From an uncultured Lachnospiraceae bacterium (GTDB taxonomy: Bacteria > Bacillota > Clostridia > Lachnospirales > Lachnospiraceae), in assembly GCA_946639085.1 (NCBI GenBank), contig CAMPBP010000087.1, forward strand, positions 1 through 6,041: a stretch of 6,041 nucleotides of DNA, written 5' to 3'. The notes beneath the pieces are model-generated. The model ran no database searches and was not told where the DNA came from. It saw nothing but the letters and a program-made list of their open reading frames with translations. Shown in pieces: positions 1 through 6,041 of this stretch; position 1 is the stretch's first letter, and each line of letters starts with the position of its first letter. Position numbers and translations under genes: made by a program.

Positions 1-446
1 ATAAGCTCCGTATGAATGAGAGGCTGATAATCCCAGAAGTACTTATGTCCGTTGACGGCTTCGCTTAACTGGCGTCCGAAATCGTAACTCATTACAGCGG
101 GGTAATAAGCCAAAAAGATGGGAACGCGAAAGCCCATGAGGAAGATAAAACTCATGAAAAAGATTCTTTTCGGTCTTACTGAACCGGGCTTCTCCACCGG
201 GTACTTTTCCGTGATCCCAAGACACACATAAGTTACTAAGCCTGCGGGGATCATGATAAGAAGTGATAAAAGAAAGATCTTTCCTTTTCCGGAAAATCCC
301 GGAAGCGTCATCCCGTACTTTTCAAGCTGATAACCCAGCACGAATGACAGTCCGATCAAAAAACCGAATATGAGGGAGATGATAAGTTTCTTTCTGCAAA
401 AAGAAAAAAGTTCTTTGATTGTATCGATAAAGGCTTTTTTGTTCAT
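1..446 (-). CDS. Partial multi-pass membrane protein, DUF6020/GT-C glycosyltransferase-like (N-terminal 148 residues)
   Basis: The reading frame is open from the ATG at 446-444 to the left edge, so the C-terminus is missing. An AAGGAA ribosome site lies just upstream. Visible features are a short basic cytoplasmic N-terminus, then hydrophobic helices at about residues 20-39, 57-76 and 95-114. After the third helix comes YYPAVMSYD (114-122), followed by a polar loop containing WDYQPLIHTEL (138-148). A 'YP(G/A)..SYD ... HP/QP..HT' arrangement after an early helix recalls the DUF6020-type membrane proteins of Lachnospiraceae. It also resembles GT-C lipid-linked-sugar glycosyltransferases, in which an acidic residue in the first large outer loop is catalytic; D122 would be the candidate here. 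The family call is from memory, and the transferase role is inference. The gene diverges from mutS2 and need not be related to it functionally. Confidence 0.6.
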   Translation of the reverse strand, partial: MNKKAFIDTIKELFSFCRKKLIISLIFGFLIGLSFVLGYQLEKYGMTLPGFSGKGKIFLLSLLIMIPAGLVTYVCLGITEKYPVEKPGSVRPKRIFFMSFIFLMGFRVPIFLAYYPAVMSYDFGRQLSEAVNGHKYFWDYQPLIHTEL

Positions 447-450
447 GTTT

Positions 451-456
451 TTCCTT
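451..456 (-). promoter_or_regulatory. Shine-Dalgarno site of the minus-strand membrane-protein gene
   Basis: On the minus strand the bases read AAGGAA, four bases before the ATG at 446-444. This spacing is short but workable. The site supports 446 as the start, as does the basic N-terminus leading into the first membrane helix. Confidence 0.6.
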
Positions 457-484
457 AAGTATCTTTGATGTTTCGTTACAAAAA

Positions 485-514
485 ATCATATCATATCTTC
501 ACATACTGTTCCAG
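485..514 (-). promoter_or_regulatory. Candidate promoter for the minus-strand membrane-protein gene
   Basis: On the minus strand a -10 element TATGAT (485-490) is preceded by TG one base away, making it an extended -10. A weak -35, CTGGAA (509-514), lies 18 bases upstream and matches 3 of 6 consensus positions. A second overlapping TATGAT lies at 490-495. Transcription would begin near 478, giving a leader of about 30 bases. The call rests on motif reading only. Confidence 0.35.
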
Positions 515-535
515 TCGTTTAAGAGAGTCTGAGTG

Positions 536-564
536 TGGTAAAAGCCCGTAGTTTATGCTAAAAT
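536..564 (+). promoter_or_regulatory. Candidate promoter for mutS2 and the downstream operon
   Basis: An extended -10 element, TGCTAAAAT (556-564), has the TG dinucleotide in place and 5 of 6 matches to TATAAT. A weak -35, TGGTAA (536-541), lies 17 bases upstream with 3 of 6 matches. Transcription would begin near 571, leaving a leader of only about 24 bases before the ATG at 595. It sits back to back with the minus-strand promoter. No operator-like inverted repeat was seen between them. Confidence 0.4.
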
Positions 565-594
565 TATCTAAAATATGCACAAAAGAAAAAGAAG

Positions 595-2976
595 ATGAAC
601 GAAAAAGTATTAAACACTCTTGAATATACAAATGTGATCCGCCTTTTGGAAGAAAAGGCGGGGTCAGCTCCGGGTAAGAAACTTTGCCGGGAGCTTAAAC
701 CCATGACCGATATAAGACTTATCGAAGAAGCCCAGCAGGAAACTTCGGATGCCCTTACCCGTCTTATCAAAAAGGGCAGCATTTCTTTCGGTTCGGTAAA
801 GGATTTCGGGTTTTCTTTAAAAAGTCTTGAGATAGGCAGTTCCCTTACGGCAGCGGAGCTTCTTTCTTTCGCCCGATTTCTCTCAAACGTAAACAGAGTC
901 AAATCATGGGGAAAGCGTGAGGAAGGTGATGAGACCACAGACTCACTGGATGATTATTTCAATCTTTTGGAGCCTCTGACGCGTACCGCCGATGAGATTA
1001 ACAAATGCATTCTCGACGAAGACGGACATATGGCGGACGATGCAAGCCCCACTCTTAAGTCCATAAGAAAGAGCCTTCAGCAGACCAACGAAAAGATTCA
1101 CGCCGAGCTTAACAGACTGGTAAACGGAAGTCTTTCTTCCTACCTTCAGGATCACGTTGTTACCATGCGAAACGACCGCTACTGTATACCCGTAAAGGCA
1201 GAGCACAGAAGCCAGGTTTCGGGTATGATACACGATCAGTCTTCCACGGGTGCCACCATATTTGTAGAGCCTCAGGCGGTGGTTGAACTGAACAACAAGA
1301 TAAGACAGCTTGAGCTTGACGAAGAAAAAGAGATCGCCGTTATACTTGCGAATCTTTCCGCACAGCTTTCAGAGCATACCGTAGAGTTAAAGACCGACGC
1401 AGACTTTATGATAAAGCTTGACTTTATATTTGCAAAAGCAGGCCTGGCCCTTGAACAAAATGCAACCCGTCCCGTGTTTAACGACGATCGCATAATAAGT
1501 ATACGAAAGGGAAGACATCCCCTTCTTGATAAAAACAAAGTTGTTCCCATAGATGTATCTCTTGGTGAGAACTTTGATCTTCTGGTCATTACCGGTCCCA
1601 ATACCGGCGGTAAAACAGTCACATTAAAGACTGTCGGTCTGTTTACTTTGATGGGACAGGCCGGACTTCATATTCCTGCGGGAGACCGTTCAAAACTTTC
1701 CGTATTTAACGAAGTTTTTGCGGATATCGGTGACGAGCAGAGTATTGAACAGAGTTTGTCTACCTTTTCTTCTCACATGAAGAGCATTGTTCATATACTT
1801 AAAAATGCGGACGAAAAGTCCCTTTGTCTTTTTGATGAGCTGGGTGCGGGAACCGATCCCACGGAAGGTGCAGCTCTTGCCATCGCGATACTTTCGTTTT
1901 TGCATGACCGCGGTATACGTACCATGGCTACGACTCATTACAGCGAACTTAAACTGTTTGCTCTTTCCACTGATTTTGTGGAGAATGCCTGCTGTGAATT
2001 TGATGTGGAGACGTTAAGCCCCACATACCGACTTCTCATCGGTATTCCGGGTAAGTCCAACGCCTTCGCCATATCGTCAAAACTCGGTCTTTCAAGCGAC
2101 ATAATAGAAAGCGCAAAAGCTCAGATATCCGAGGATTCCGAAAGATTCGAGGATGTTATTTCCGATCTTGAAAGCAAGCGCGTAAAGATGGAGCGCGACA
2201 GAGAAGAGCTTAACGAAGAAAGACAGAAGATAGAAGCCGACAGAAAGTATCTTGACGAAAAACTCGAGAAATTGAACGAATCAAGAGACAGGATACTTCG
2301 CGAGGCCAACGAGGAAGCTCGTGACATATTAAAAGATGCCAAAGATTATGCCGACGAAACTATCCGCATAATGCAAAAAGCGGGCACCAACATTTCCATG
2401 AAAGAGCTGGAACACAGACGTCAGAACATCCGCACCAAGATGGAAGACCGATCGGGAAAGCTGGCGGTTAAGAAAAAAACCGACGAAGCAAGCGGACTTA
2501 ATGCCAAAGATATCAAAGTCGGCGACAGCGTAAAGATCGTTTCCATGGGACTTAAAGGAACCGTAAGCACACTTCCCGATTCAAAGGGAAATCTGTACGT
2601 TCAGTGCGGTATCATTCGGTCACAGACGAACATAAAAGATCTTGTTCTCGTAATGGAACAGGAGATAACTGCTCCGGGTCTTTCGAAGGGAAAGAGCTTT
2701 TCTTCAGGCATGAAGATGTCAAAGGCCATGAGCATTTCCTACGAATGCAACCTTATTGGAAAGACCGTTGATGAGGCTTTGGCGGTTTTGGACAAATACC
2801 TTGACGACGCATATCTTTCCCACATGGAAAGCGTACGAATAGTTCACGGTAAGGGAACAGGCGCTTTAAGAAGTGCGGTACAAAGTCATTTAAAGAAGTT
2901 AAGTTACGTTAAATCATACAGAGCCGGCGAACACGGAGAAGGTGACGCCGGAGTCACAATAGTTACTTTCAAGTAA
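595..2976 (+). CDS. mutS2: MutS2 (RqcU), ATPase and Smr-domain protein
   Basis: This 793-residue protein is close to the usual MutS2 length (about 785 in B. subtilis). The start at 595 gives the family-typical N-terminus MNEKVLNTLEY, although the upstream purine tract is a weak ribosome site. ATPase motifs are intact: Walker A GPNTGGKT (334-341), the DIGDEQSIEQSLSTFSSH signature (377-394), Walker B LCLFDE (410-415) and the switch His 448 in TTHYSE. A charged coiled coil follows at about 520-600, then a KOW-like beta domain (639-685) and the C-terminal Smr domain (about 717-793) with HGKGTGALR at 751-759. Unlike MutS it lacks the mismatch-reading N-terminal domains. In the family, MutS2 dimers bind collided ribosomes and split them in an ATP-dependent way (B. 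subtilis), or act on branched DNA to suppress recombination (Helicobacter, Thermus). The Smr 'LDLRG' motif here reads CNLIG (718-722), so nuclease activity is doubtful. Confidence 0.97.
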   Translation: MNEKVLNTLEYTNVIRLLEEKAGSAPGKKLCRELKPMTDIRLIEEAQQETSDALTRLIKKGSISFGSVKDFGFSLKSLEIGSSLTAAELLSFARFLSNVNRVKSWGKREEGDETTDSLDDYFNLLEPLTRTADEINKCILDEDGHMADDASPTLKSIRKSLQQTNEKIHAELNRLVNGSLSSYLQDHVVTMRNDRYCIPVKAEHRSQVSGMIHDQSSTGATIFVEPQAVVELNNKIRQLELDEEKEIAVILANLSAQLSEHTVELKTDADFMIKLDFIFAKAGLALEQNATRPVFNDDRIISIRKGRHPLLDKNKVVPIDVSLGENFDLLVITGPNTGGKTVTLKTVGLFTLMGQAGLHIPAGDRSKLSVFNEVFADIGDEQSIEQSLSTFSSHMKSIVHILKNADEKSLCLFDELGAGTDPTEGAALAIAILSFLHDRGIRTMATTHYSELKLFALSTDFVENACCEFDVETLSPTYRLLIGIPGKSNAFAISSKLGLSSDIIESAKAQISEDSERFEDVISDLESKRVKMERDREELNEERQKIEADRKYLDEKLEKLNESRDRILREANEEARDILKDAKDYADETIRIMQKAGTNISMKELEHRRQNIRTKMEDRSGKLAVKKKTDEASGLNAKDIKVGDSVKIVSMGLKGTVSTLPDSKGNLYVQCGIIRSQTNIKDLVLVMEQEITAPGLSKGKSFSSGMKMSKAMSISYECNLIGKTVDEALAVLDKYLDDAYLSHMESVRIVHGKGTGALRSAVQSHLKKLSYVKSYRAGEHGEGDAGVTIVTFK

Positions 2977-2982
2977 CGAAAA

Positions 2983-2988
2983 AGGGGG
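2983..2988 (+). promoter_or_regulatory. Shine-Dalgarno site of the response-regulator gene
   Basis: AGGGGG ends five bases before the ATG at 2994, inside the 17-base gap after the mutS2 stop. It is much stronger than the purine tract before mutS2. The regulator may therefore be translated more efficiently than MutS2 from a shared transcript. The gap has no room for a terminator and contains no hairpin. Confidence 0.7.
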
Positions 2989-2993
2989 ACTAA

Positions 2994-3704
2994 ATGGTCA
3001 ACAGGCAAAAAATATTGATCGTAGACGATGACAACAATATTGCGGAACTGGTTTCTTTGTACCTTATCAAAGAATGCTTTGATACGAAGATCTGCAACGA
3101 CGGCGAATCGGCACTGGAGATATTCGATTCCTACGAGCCGAGCCTTGTTTTGCTGGATCTTATGCTTCCGGGCATTGACGGCTATCAGGTGTGCAGAACC
3201 ATCCGCACGAAATCTCAGACTCCGGTAATCATGCTTTCCGCCAAGGGTGAGGTTTTTGATAAGGTTCTCGGCCTTGAACTGGGAGCCGACGATTATATCG
3301 AGAAACCTTTCGACTCAAAGGAACTCGTGGCCAGAGTTAAGGCGGTGCTCAGACGTACAAAGCAGAGTGCTCCCGTCGCTGAGACGACGGATGAAAAGAT
3401 CGTCAGATACCCCGATCTTTTGATAAACCTTACCGATTATTCCGTAACATACAACAATGAGACGGTGGAGATGCCGCCAAAGGAGATTGAGCTTTTGTAT
3501 TTCCTTGCATCGCAGCCCAACCACGCTTTTACCCGAGAGCAGCTTTTGGATAAGATATGGGGCTACGATTACGTCGGTGACACACGTACCGTTGACGTGC
3601 ACATAAAGCGTCTTCGTGAGAAGATAAACGACCACGAGCAGTGGAAGATATCCACAATTTGGGGAATAGGTTACAAGTTCGAAACCAAGACAGATAAACA
3701 ATGA
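2994..3704 (+). CDS. OmpR/PhoB-family two-component response regulator
   Basis: This 236-residue protein has a receiver domain (about 5-120) and a winged-helix DNA-binding domain (about 137-231). Receiver landmarks are all present: the acidic pocket D11-D12-D13, the phospho-acceptor D55 in LVLLDLMLPG, S82 at the switch Ser/Thr position, and K104 in the EKPF motif. The effector half shows PPKEIELLYFLA, the WGYDYVGDTRTVDVHIKRLREKI region carrying the recognition helix, and the closing wing ISTIWGIGYKFE, typical of PhoB/WalR/VanR-like regulators. Phosphorylation by the adjacent kinase should promote dimerisation and promoter binding. The regulon cannot be read from this window. The gene follows mutS2 by 17 bases, and its stop overlaps the kinase start in ATGA, so regulator and kinase are translationally coupled. 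Length and motifs look intact, and the specific orthologue is not assigned. Confidence 0.95.
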   Translation: MVNRQKILIVDDDNNIAELVSLYLIKECFDTKICNDGESALEIFDSYEPSLVLLDLMLPGIDGYQVCRTIRTKSQTPVIMLSAKGEVFDKVLGLELGADDYIEKPFDSKELVARVKAVLRRTKQSAPVAETTDEKIVRYPDLLINLTDYSVTYNNETVEMPPKEIELLYFLASQPNHAFTREQLLDKIWGYDYVGDTRTVDVHIKRLREKINDHEQWKISTIWGIGYKFETKTDKQ

Positions 3705-5113
3705 AAAGAACACTGTATCTAAAATTTTTGCTGGCATATCTGATTTTCGGTGTGTTTGGTTTTATAATAGTCAGCTCCTTTGTTTCCCAGACCACGTATA
3801 ACCGTCTGGTGAAAGAAAAGGCGTCTGCACTTTATCGTGAAGCCAACCTGATCGCAAACACTTATGCTGTCGATCTTTACACAAAAGACAGAGCGCTTTC
3901 GGACGTGAAAGAGCAGATGGATCTTCTTGCCGAATTCATGCCCGCAACAATCTGGATCATCAACCCTTCGGGAAGAATGATCATGGCAACCGATAAACCC
4001 ATCGATGTCGAGAATCCGATCATAGTACAGGGCTTCGATCCTACTGTAGCCGGTGAAGAAAAGTACACCGTAGGTACTTTCTTTGACAGTTTTTCCGAAG
4101 AGCAGTTAAGTGTTTTTGCGCCCATCGTGGCTGAGTTTAAAGTAAACGGATACGTTGTCATCCACTATTCGATAGATACGATAGAAAAGCAAAGCGACAA
4201 CTTCCTTGCCATATCGTACCTTCTTTTGGCTATTCTTTTCGTAATGTCTCTTATCATCCTGTTTTTCTTTACGGAGATGGTTTATTTCCCGCTTAAAAAG
4301 ATCACGGAGGCTACCGAGCAATATGCTTCGGGAAACCTTCACTATGAGTTCAGCGTGGATTCGGACGATGAGATGGGCTATCTTGCTGCCACTCTTTCTT
4401 ACATGGCTTCCGAGATTGCAAGAGGTGAGGACAATCAAAAGAAGTTCATCGCAAACGTATCTCACGACTTCCGGTCTCCCCTTACTTCCATAAGAGGATA
4501 TCTGGAGGCTATGATCGACGGTACCATTCCTCCCGAAATGCACGATAAATATCTGGGAATCGTGTTAAGCGAGACCGAGCGACTTACAAAGCTGACAAAC
4601 GGATTGCTTGCTCTTAATAACCTTAACATGAAGGGTGTTGTGCTTGATTATTCGGATTTTGACATAAACGATGTCATCCGTCAGACGGCAGCTTCCTTCG
4701 AAGGAACCTGCCAGAAGAAAGGCATTACCATCGATCTTGTTTTATTTGACGAGAATATTTATGTTCATGCAGACGAGATGAAGATAGGTCAGGTGCTTTA
4801 TAACCTGCTTGACAATGCCATCAAGTTTTCGCATCACGATTCGTCCATCAAGATTGAAACTACCGAGAAACACAACAAAGTATTCGTATCGGTCAAGGAT
4901 TCGGGAATAGGAATTCCAAAAGACGATATCAAGTTCGTGTTTGACCGTTTCTACAAGTCCGACATCTCAAGAGGTAAGGACAAGAAGGGAACGGGACTCG
5001 GTCTTGCCATAACAAAAGAGATCATCAACGCTCATAACGAGCATATCAACGTGATCAGTACCGAAGGAGTGGGAACCGAATTTATATTCTCACTTCCGCT
5101 ATCGGAGGAATGA
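3701..5113 (+). CDS. Membrane sensor histidine kinase (HAMP, HisKA, HATPase_c)
   Basis: This 470-residue kinase starts at the ATG of an ATGA overlap with the regulator. There is no strong ribosome site, so translation probably depends on coupling. TM1 spans about 7-28 and TM2 about 168-190. They enclose an outer domain of about 140 residues containing a PAS/Cache-like stretch, TIWIINPSGRMIMATD (83-98). A HAMP linker follows (about 192-245, with P197, G211 and the DDEMG segment). The dimerisation/phosphoacceptor H-box is SHDFRSPLTSI with H255. The catalytic domain shows the N box LYNLLDNAIKFS (N372), G1 DSGIGIP (400-406), F box FDRFYKSD (414-421) and G2 GTGLGL (430-435). It should autophosphorylate and pass phosphate to D55 of the upstream regulator. 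The ligand is unknown. The adjacent HtrA-like gene suggests envelope or extracellular protein state, which is inference. The H-box differs from classic SHELRTPL (Ser at His+4). Confidence 0.95.
   Translation: MKRTLYLKFLLAYLIFGVFGFIIVSSFVSQTTYNRLVKEKASALYREANLIANTYAVDLYTKDRALSDVKEQMDLLAEFMPATIWIINPSGRMIMATDKPIDVENPIIVQGFDPTVAGEEKYTVGTFFDSFSEEQLSVFAPIVAEFKVNGYVVIHYSIDTIEKQSDNFLAISYLLLAILFVMSLIILFFFTEMVYFPLKKITEATEQYASGNLHYEFSVDSDDEMGYLAATLSYMASEIARGEDNQKKFIANVSHDFRSPLTSIRGYLEAMIDGTIPPEMHDKYLGIVLSETERLTKLTNGLLALNNLNMKGVVLDYSDFDINDVIRQTAASFEGTCQKKGITIDLVLFDENIYVHADEMKIGQVLYNLLDNAIKFSHHDSSIKIETTEKHNKVFVSVKDSGIGIPKDDIKFVFDRFYKSDISRGKDKKGTGLGLAITKEIINAHNEHINVISTEGVGTEFIFSLPLSEE
5104..5109 (+). promoter_or_regulatory. 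Shine-Dalgarno site of the HtrA-like gene, inside the kinase 3' end
   Basis: GGAGGA forms part of the last kinase codons and lies seven bases before the ATG at 5117. It decides the start. The nearby ATG at 5110 reaches a stop after four codons, whereas 5117 opens the long frame. The overlap with kinase coding sequence implies co-transcription. Confidence 0.8.
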
Positions 5114-5116
5114 TAT

Positions 5117-6041
5117 ATGGATGAAGAAAGAAAAGTAACCGAAGAGATAAAAACCAAAGAAGGGGAAAACCGCGACGTCACGATCATCCGTGAGAAGATA
5201 AAGTCACGTCCGGTAAACAAGGGAAAACTTGCAAAGAGCACGCTCATTTCGGCGGTATCCGCCCTTGTTTTCGGTCTTGTTGCCTGCGTTGCGTTCTACG
5301 CTTTGGGTCCTGTTGTAAGCGGATATTTTGAGAAAGACGAGGAAGAAGAAAAACCAAGGCCTCAGGTAATCTTTCCCAATGAGCCTCTCGAGGACGAGAT
5401 TAATCCGGAAGACATGCTCATTACCCCCGATCCGGGGATCGATCTTAGCGAACTGGCATCTCTTTCCGAGGAAGAGATTGAAAAAGCCATGAGTAAGGTT
5501 GAGTTTACCGTAAGCGATTATCAGAAGCTTTATCAAAAACTAACCGAGATAGCCAATACCGCCAAGAAATCCATCGTACGTGTCAGCGCTCTTAAGACCG
5601 ATACGGACTGGTTTGATAACATGTTCGAGGAAACCAGCGAGAAATGCGGTCTCATAATTGCCGACAACGGAATCGATCTGTTCATAGTCACTTATCTGAA
5701 AGATCTTTTGAAGGCGGATGAGATATATCTGACTTTTCCCAACGATACATCGTTAAAAGGCGAGATAGTTTCGGTGGATACAAGGACCGACCTTTGCGTT
5801 TTAAGCGTTCCCCTTGATTCTATAAATCAAGAAACAAAGGAAAGCTATGAGATCGCCACGCTTGGCGGATCGAATTCATCGCGTCTTGCCGGAAGTCTTG
5901 TGATCGCCATAGGTAGTCCCATGGGTAATTACGGCTCACTAAACTACGGAATGATCACATCCTTGAACAAAGAGATAAACGTAGTCGATCGTCTTTACAG
6001 GCAGATAACCACCGACATTTACGGCAGTTCATCCGCCACGG
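5117..6041 (+). CDS. Membrane-anchored HtrA/trypsin-fold (S1C-like) protein, possible pseudoprotease; C-terminus beyond window
   Basis: The visible 308 residues have a charged cytoplasmic N-terminus (1-41), one membrane helix (about 42-68) and a very acidic linker (about 72-125, with DEEEE). A trypsin-like domain starts near 147 (ANTAKKSIVRVSA). Fold markers are ADEIYLTFPNDTSLKGEIVSVD (200-221), TRTDLCVLSV (222-231) and AIGSPMGNYGSLNYGMITSL (264-283), closely following DegP/HtrA order. The domain would lie outside the membrane. In canonical HtrA the triad is His in TN.HV, Asp in TDLAVL and Ser in GNSGGP. Here Asp aligns with D225. The His position in FIVTYLKDL appears to be K195, and the segment after TTD (298-300) reads IYGSSSAT instead of AAINPGNSGG. 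It may therefore be catalytically dead. A C-terminal PDZ domain, if any, is out of view. The gene lies 3 bases after the kinase stop. The arrangement recalls the B. subtilis walRK operon, which ends with an HtrA-type gene. Confidence 0.85.
   Translation, partial: MDEERKVTEEIKTKEGENRDVTIIREKIKSRPVNKGKLAKSTLISAVSALVFGLVACVAFYALGPVVSGYFEKDEEEEKPRPQVIFPNEPLEDEINPEDMLITPDPGIDLSELASLSEEEIEKAMSKVEFTVSDYQKLYQKLTEIANTAKKSIVRVSALKTDTDWFDNMFEETSEKCGLIIADNGIDLFIVTYLKDLLKADEIYLTFPNDTSLKGEIVSVDTRTDLCVLSVPLDSINQETKESYEIATLGGSNSSRLAGSLVIAIGSPMGNYGSLNYGMITSLNKEINVVDRLYRQITTDIYGSSSAT

Noticed and set aside
43..225. Minus-strand 60-residue frame
   Set aside because: The same strand is read in another frame by the membrane protein starting at 446, which has a ribosome site, membrane helices and family-like motifs.
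564..938. Antisense frame of 124 residues over the start of mutS2
   Set aside because: It runs opposite well-conserved MutS2 coding sequence, encodes a low-complexity Ser/Phe-rich product, and lacks a recognisable ribosome site or family motif. It is a shadow of mutS2.
2780..2925. Possible internal promoter for the regulator in the mutS2 3' end (TTGACG near 2800)
   Set aside because: No acceptable -10 lies 16-18 bases downstream of the TTGACG or nearby TTGGAC, and coding constraint explains the bases.
2977..2993. Terminator between mutS2 and the regulator
   Set aside because: The gap is only 17 bases, has no inverted repeat, and is filled by the ribosome site.
4106..4543. Antisense frame of 145 residues within the kinase gene
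   Set aside because: It lies opposite the TM2, HAMP and H-box coding region, which is clearly real, and its product has no recognisable domain.
5269..5290. Lipobox-like LVAC (residues 54-57) in the HtrA-like protein
   Set aside because: The Cys lies in the middle of the hydrophobic helix, with apolar residues continuing for about ten positions after it, and 56 residues precede it. A plain membrane anchor fits better than lipoprotein processing.
5204..5536. Antisense 110-residue frame over the HtrA-like gene
   Set aside because: It overlaps the anchor and acidic linker of the real gene; the basic/aromatic product reflects reverse reading of acidic codons.

Overview
The window looks like chromosomal DNA of an anaerobic Firmicute, most likely a member of the Lachnospiraceae; the genus cannot be fixed from this sequence. 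The signs are a moderate base composition, frequent AGA, ATA and CTT codons, purine-rich Shine-Dalgarno sites, and protein variants I associate with that family (SHDFRSPLTSI in the kinase, NLIG in the MutS2 Smr domain, TTDIYG in the protease-like protein). These family attributions are recalled, not searched.

Layout. Positions 1-446 (minus strand) hold the N-terminal 148 residues of a multi-pass membrane protein, probably of the DUF6020/GT-C-like class; the rest lies beyond the left edge. Positions 447-594 form a short divergent intergenic region with a plausible extended -10 promoter facing each way. From 595 to the right edge four plus-strand genes are packed tightly and probably form one operon: mutS2 (595-2976), then after 17 bases an OmpR/PhoB-type response regulator (2994-3704), then with a 4-base ATGA overlap a membrane sensor histidine kinase (3701-5113), then after 3 bases a membrane-anchored HtrA/trypsin-fold protein (5117 to beyond 6041). 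There is no gene-free stretch longer than 300 bases, and I saw no RNA gene, CRISPR array, insertion sequence or terminator.

How the genes may work together. The kinase and regulator form a standard two-component pair that senses something outside the membrane and acts on transcription. The downstream HtrA-like protein has its main domain on the same outer face and is a natural partner or effector. Its catalytic His position reads Lys and its nucleophile region does not show the canonical GNSGGP motif, so it may bind or sense peptides rather than cut them. MutS2, known in Bacillus subtilis as a factor that splits collided ribosomes (RqcU) and elsewhere as a DNA-binding ATPase that suppresses recombination, shares the transcript. 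Whether it is functionally linked to envelope signalling is open.
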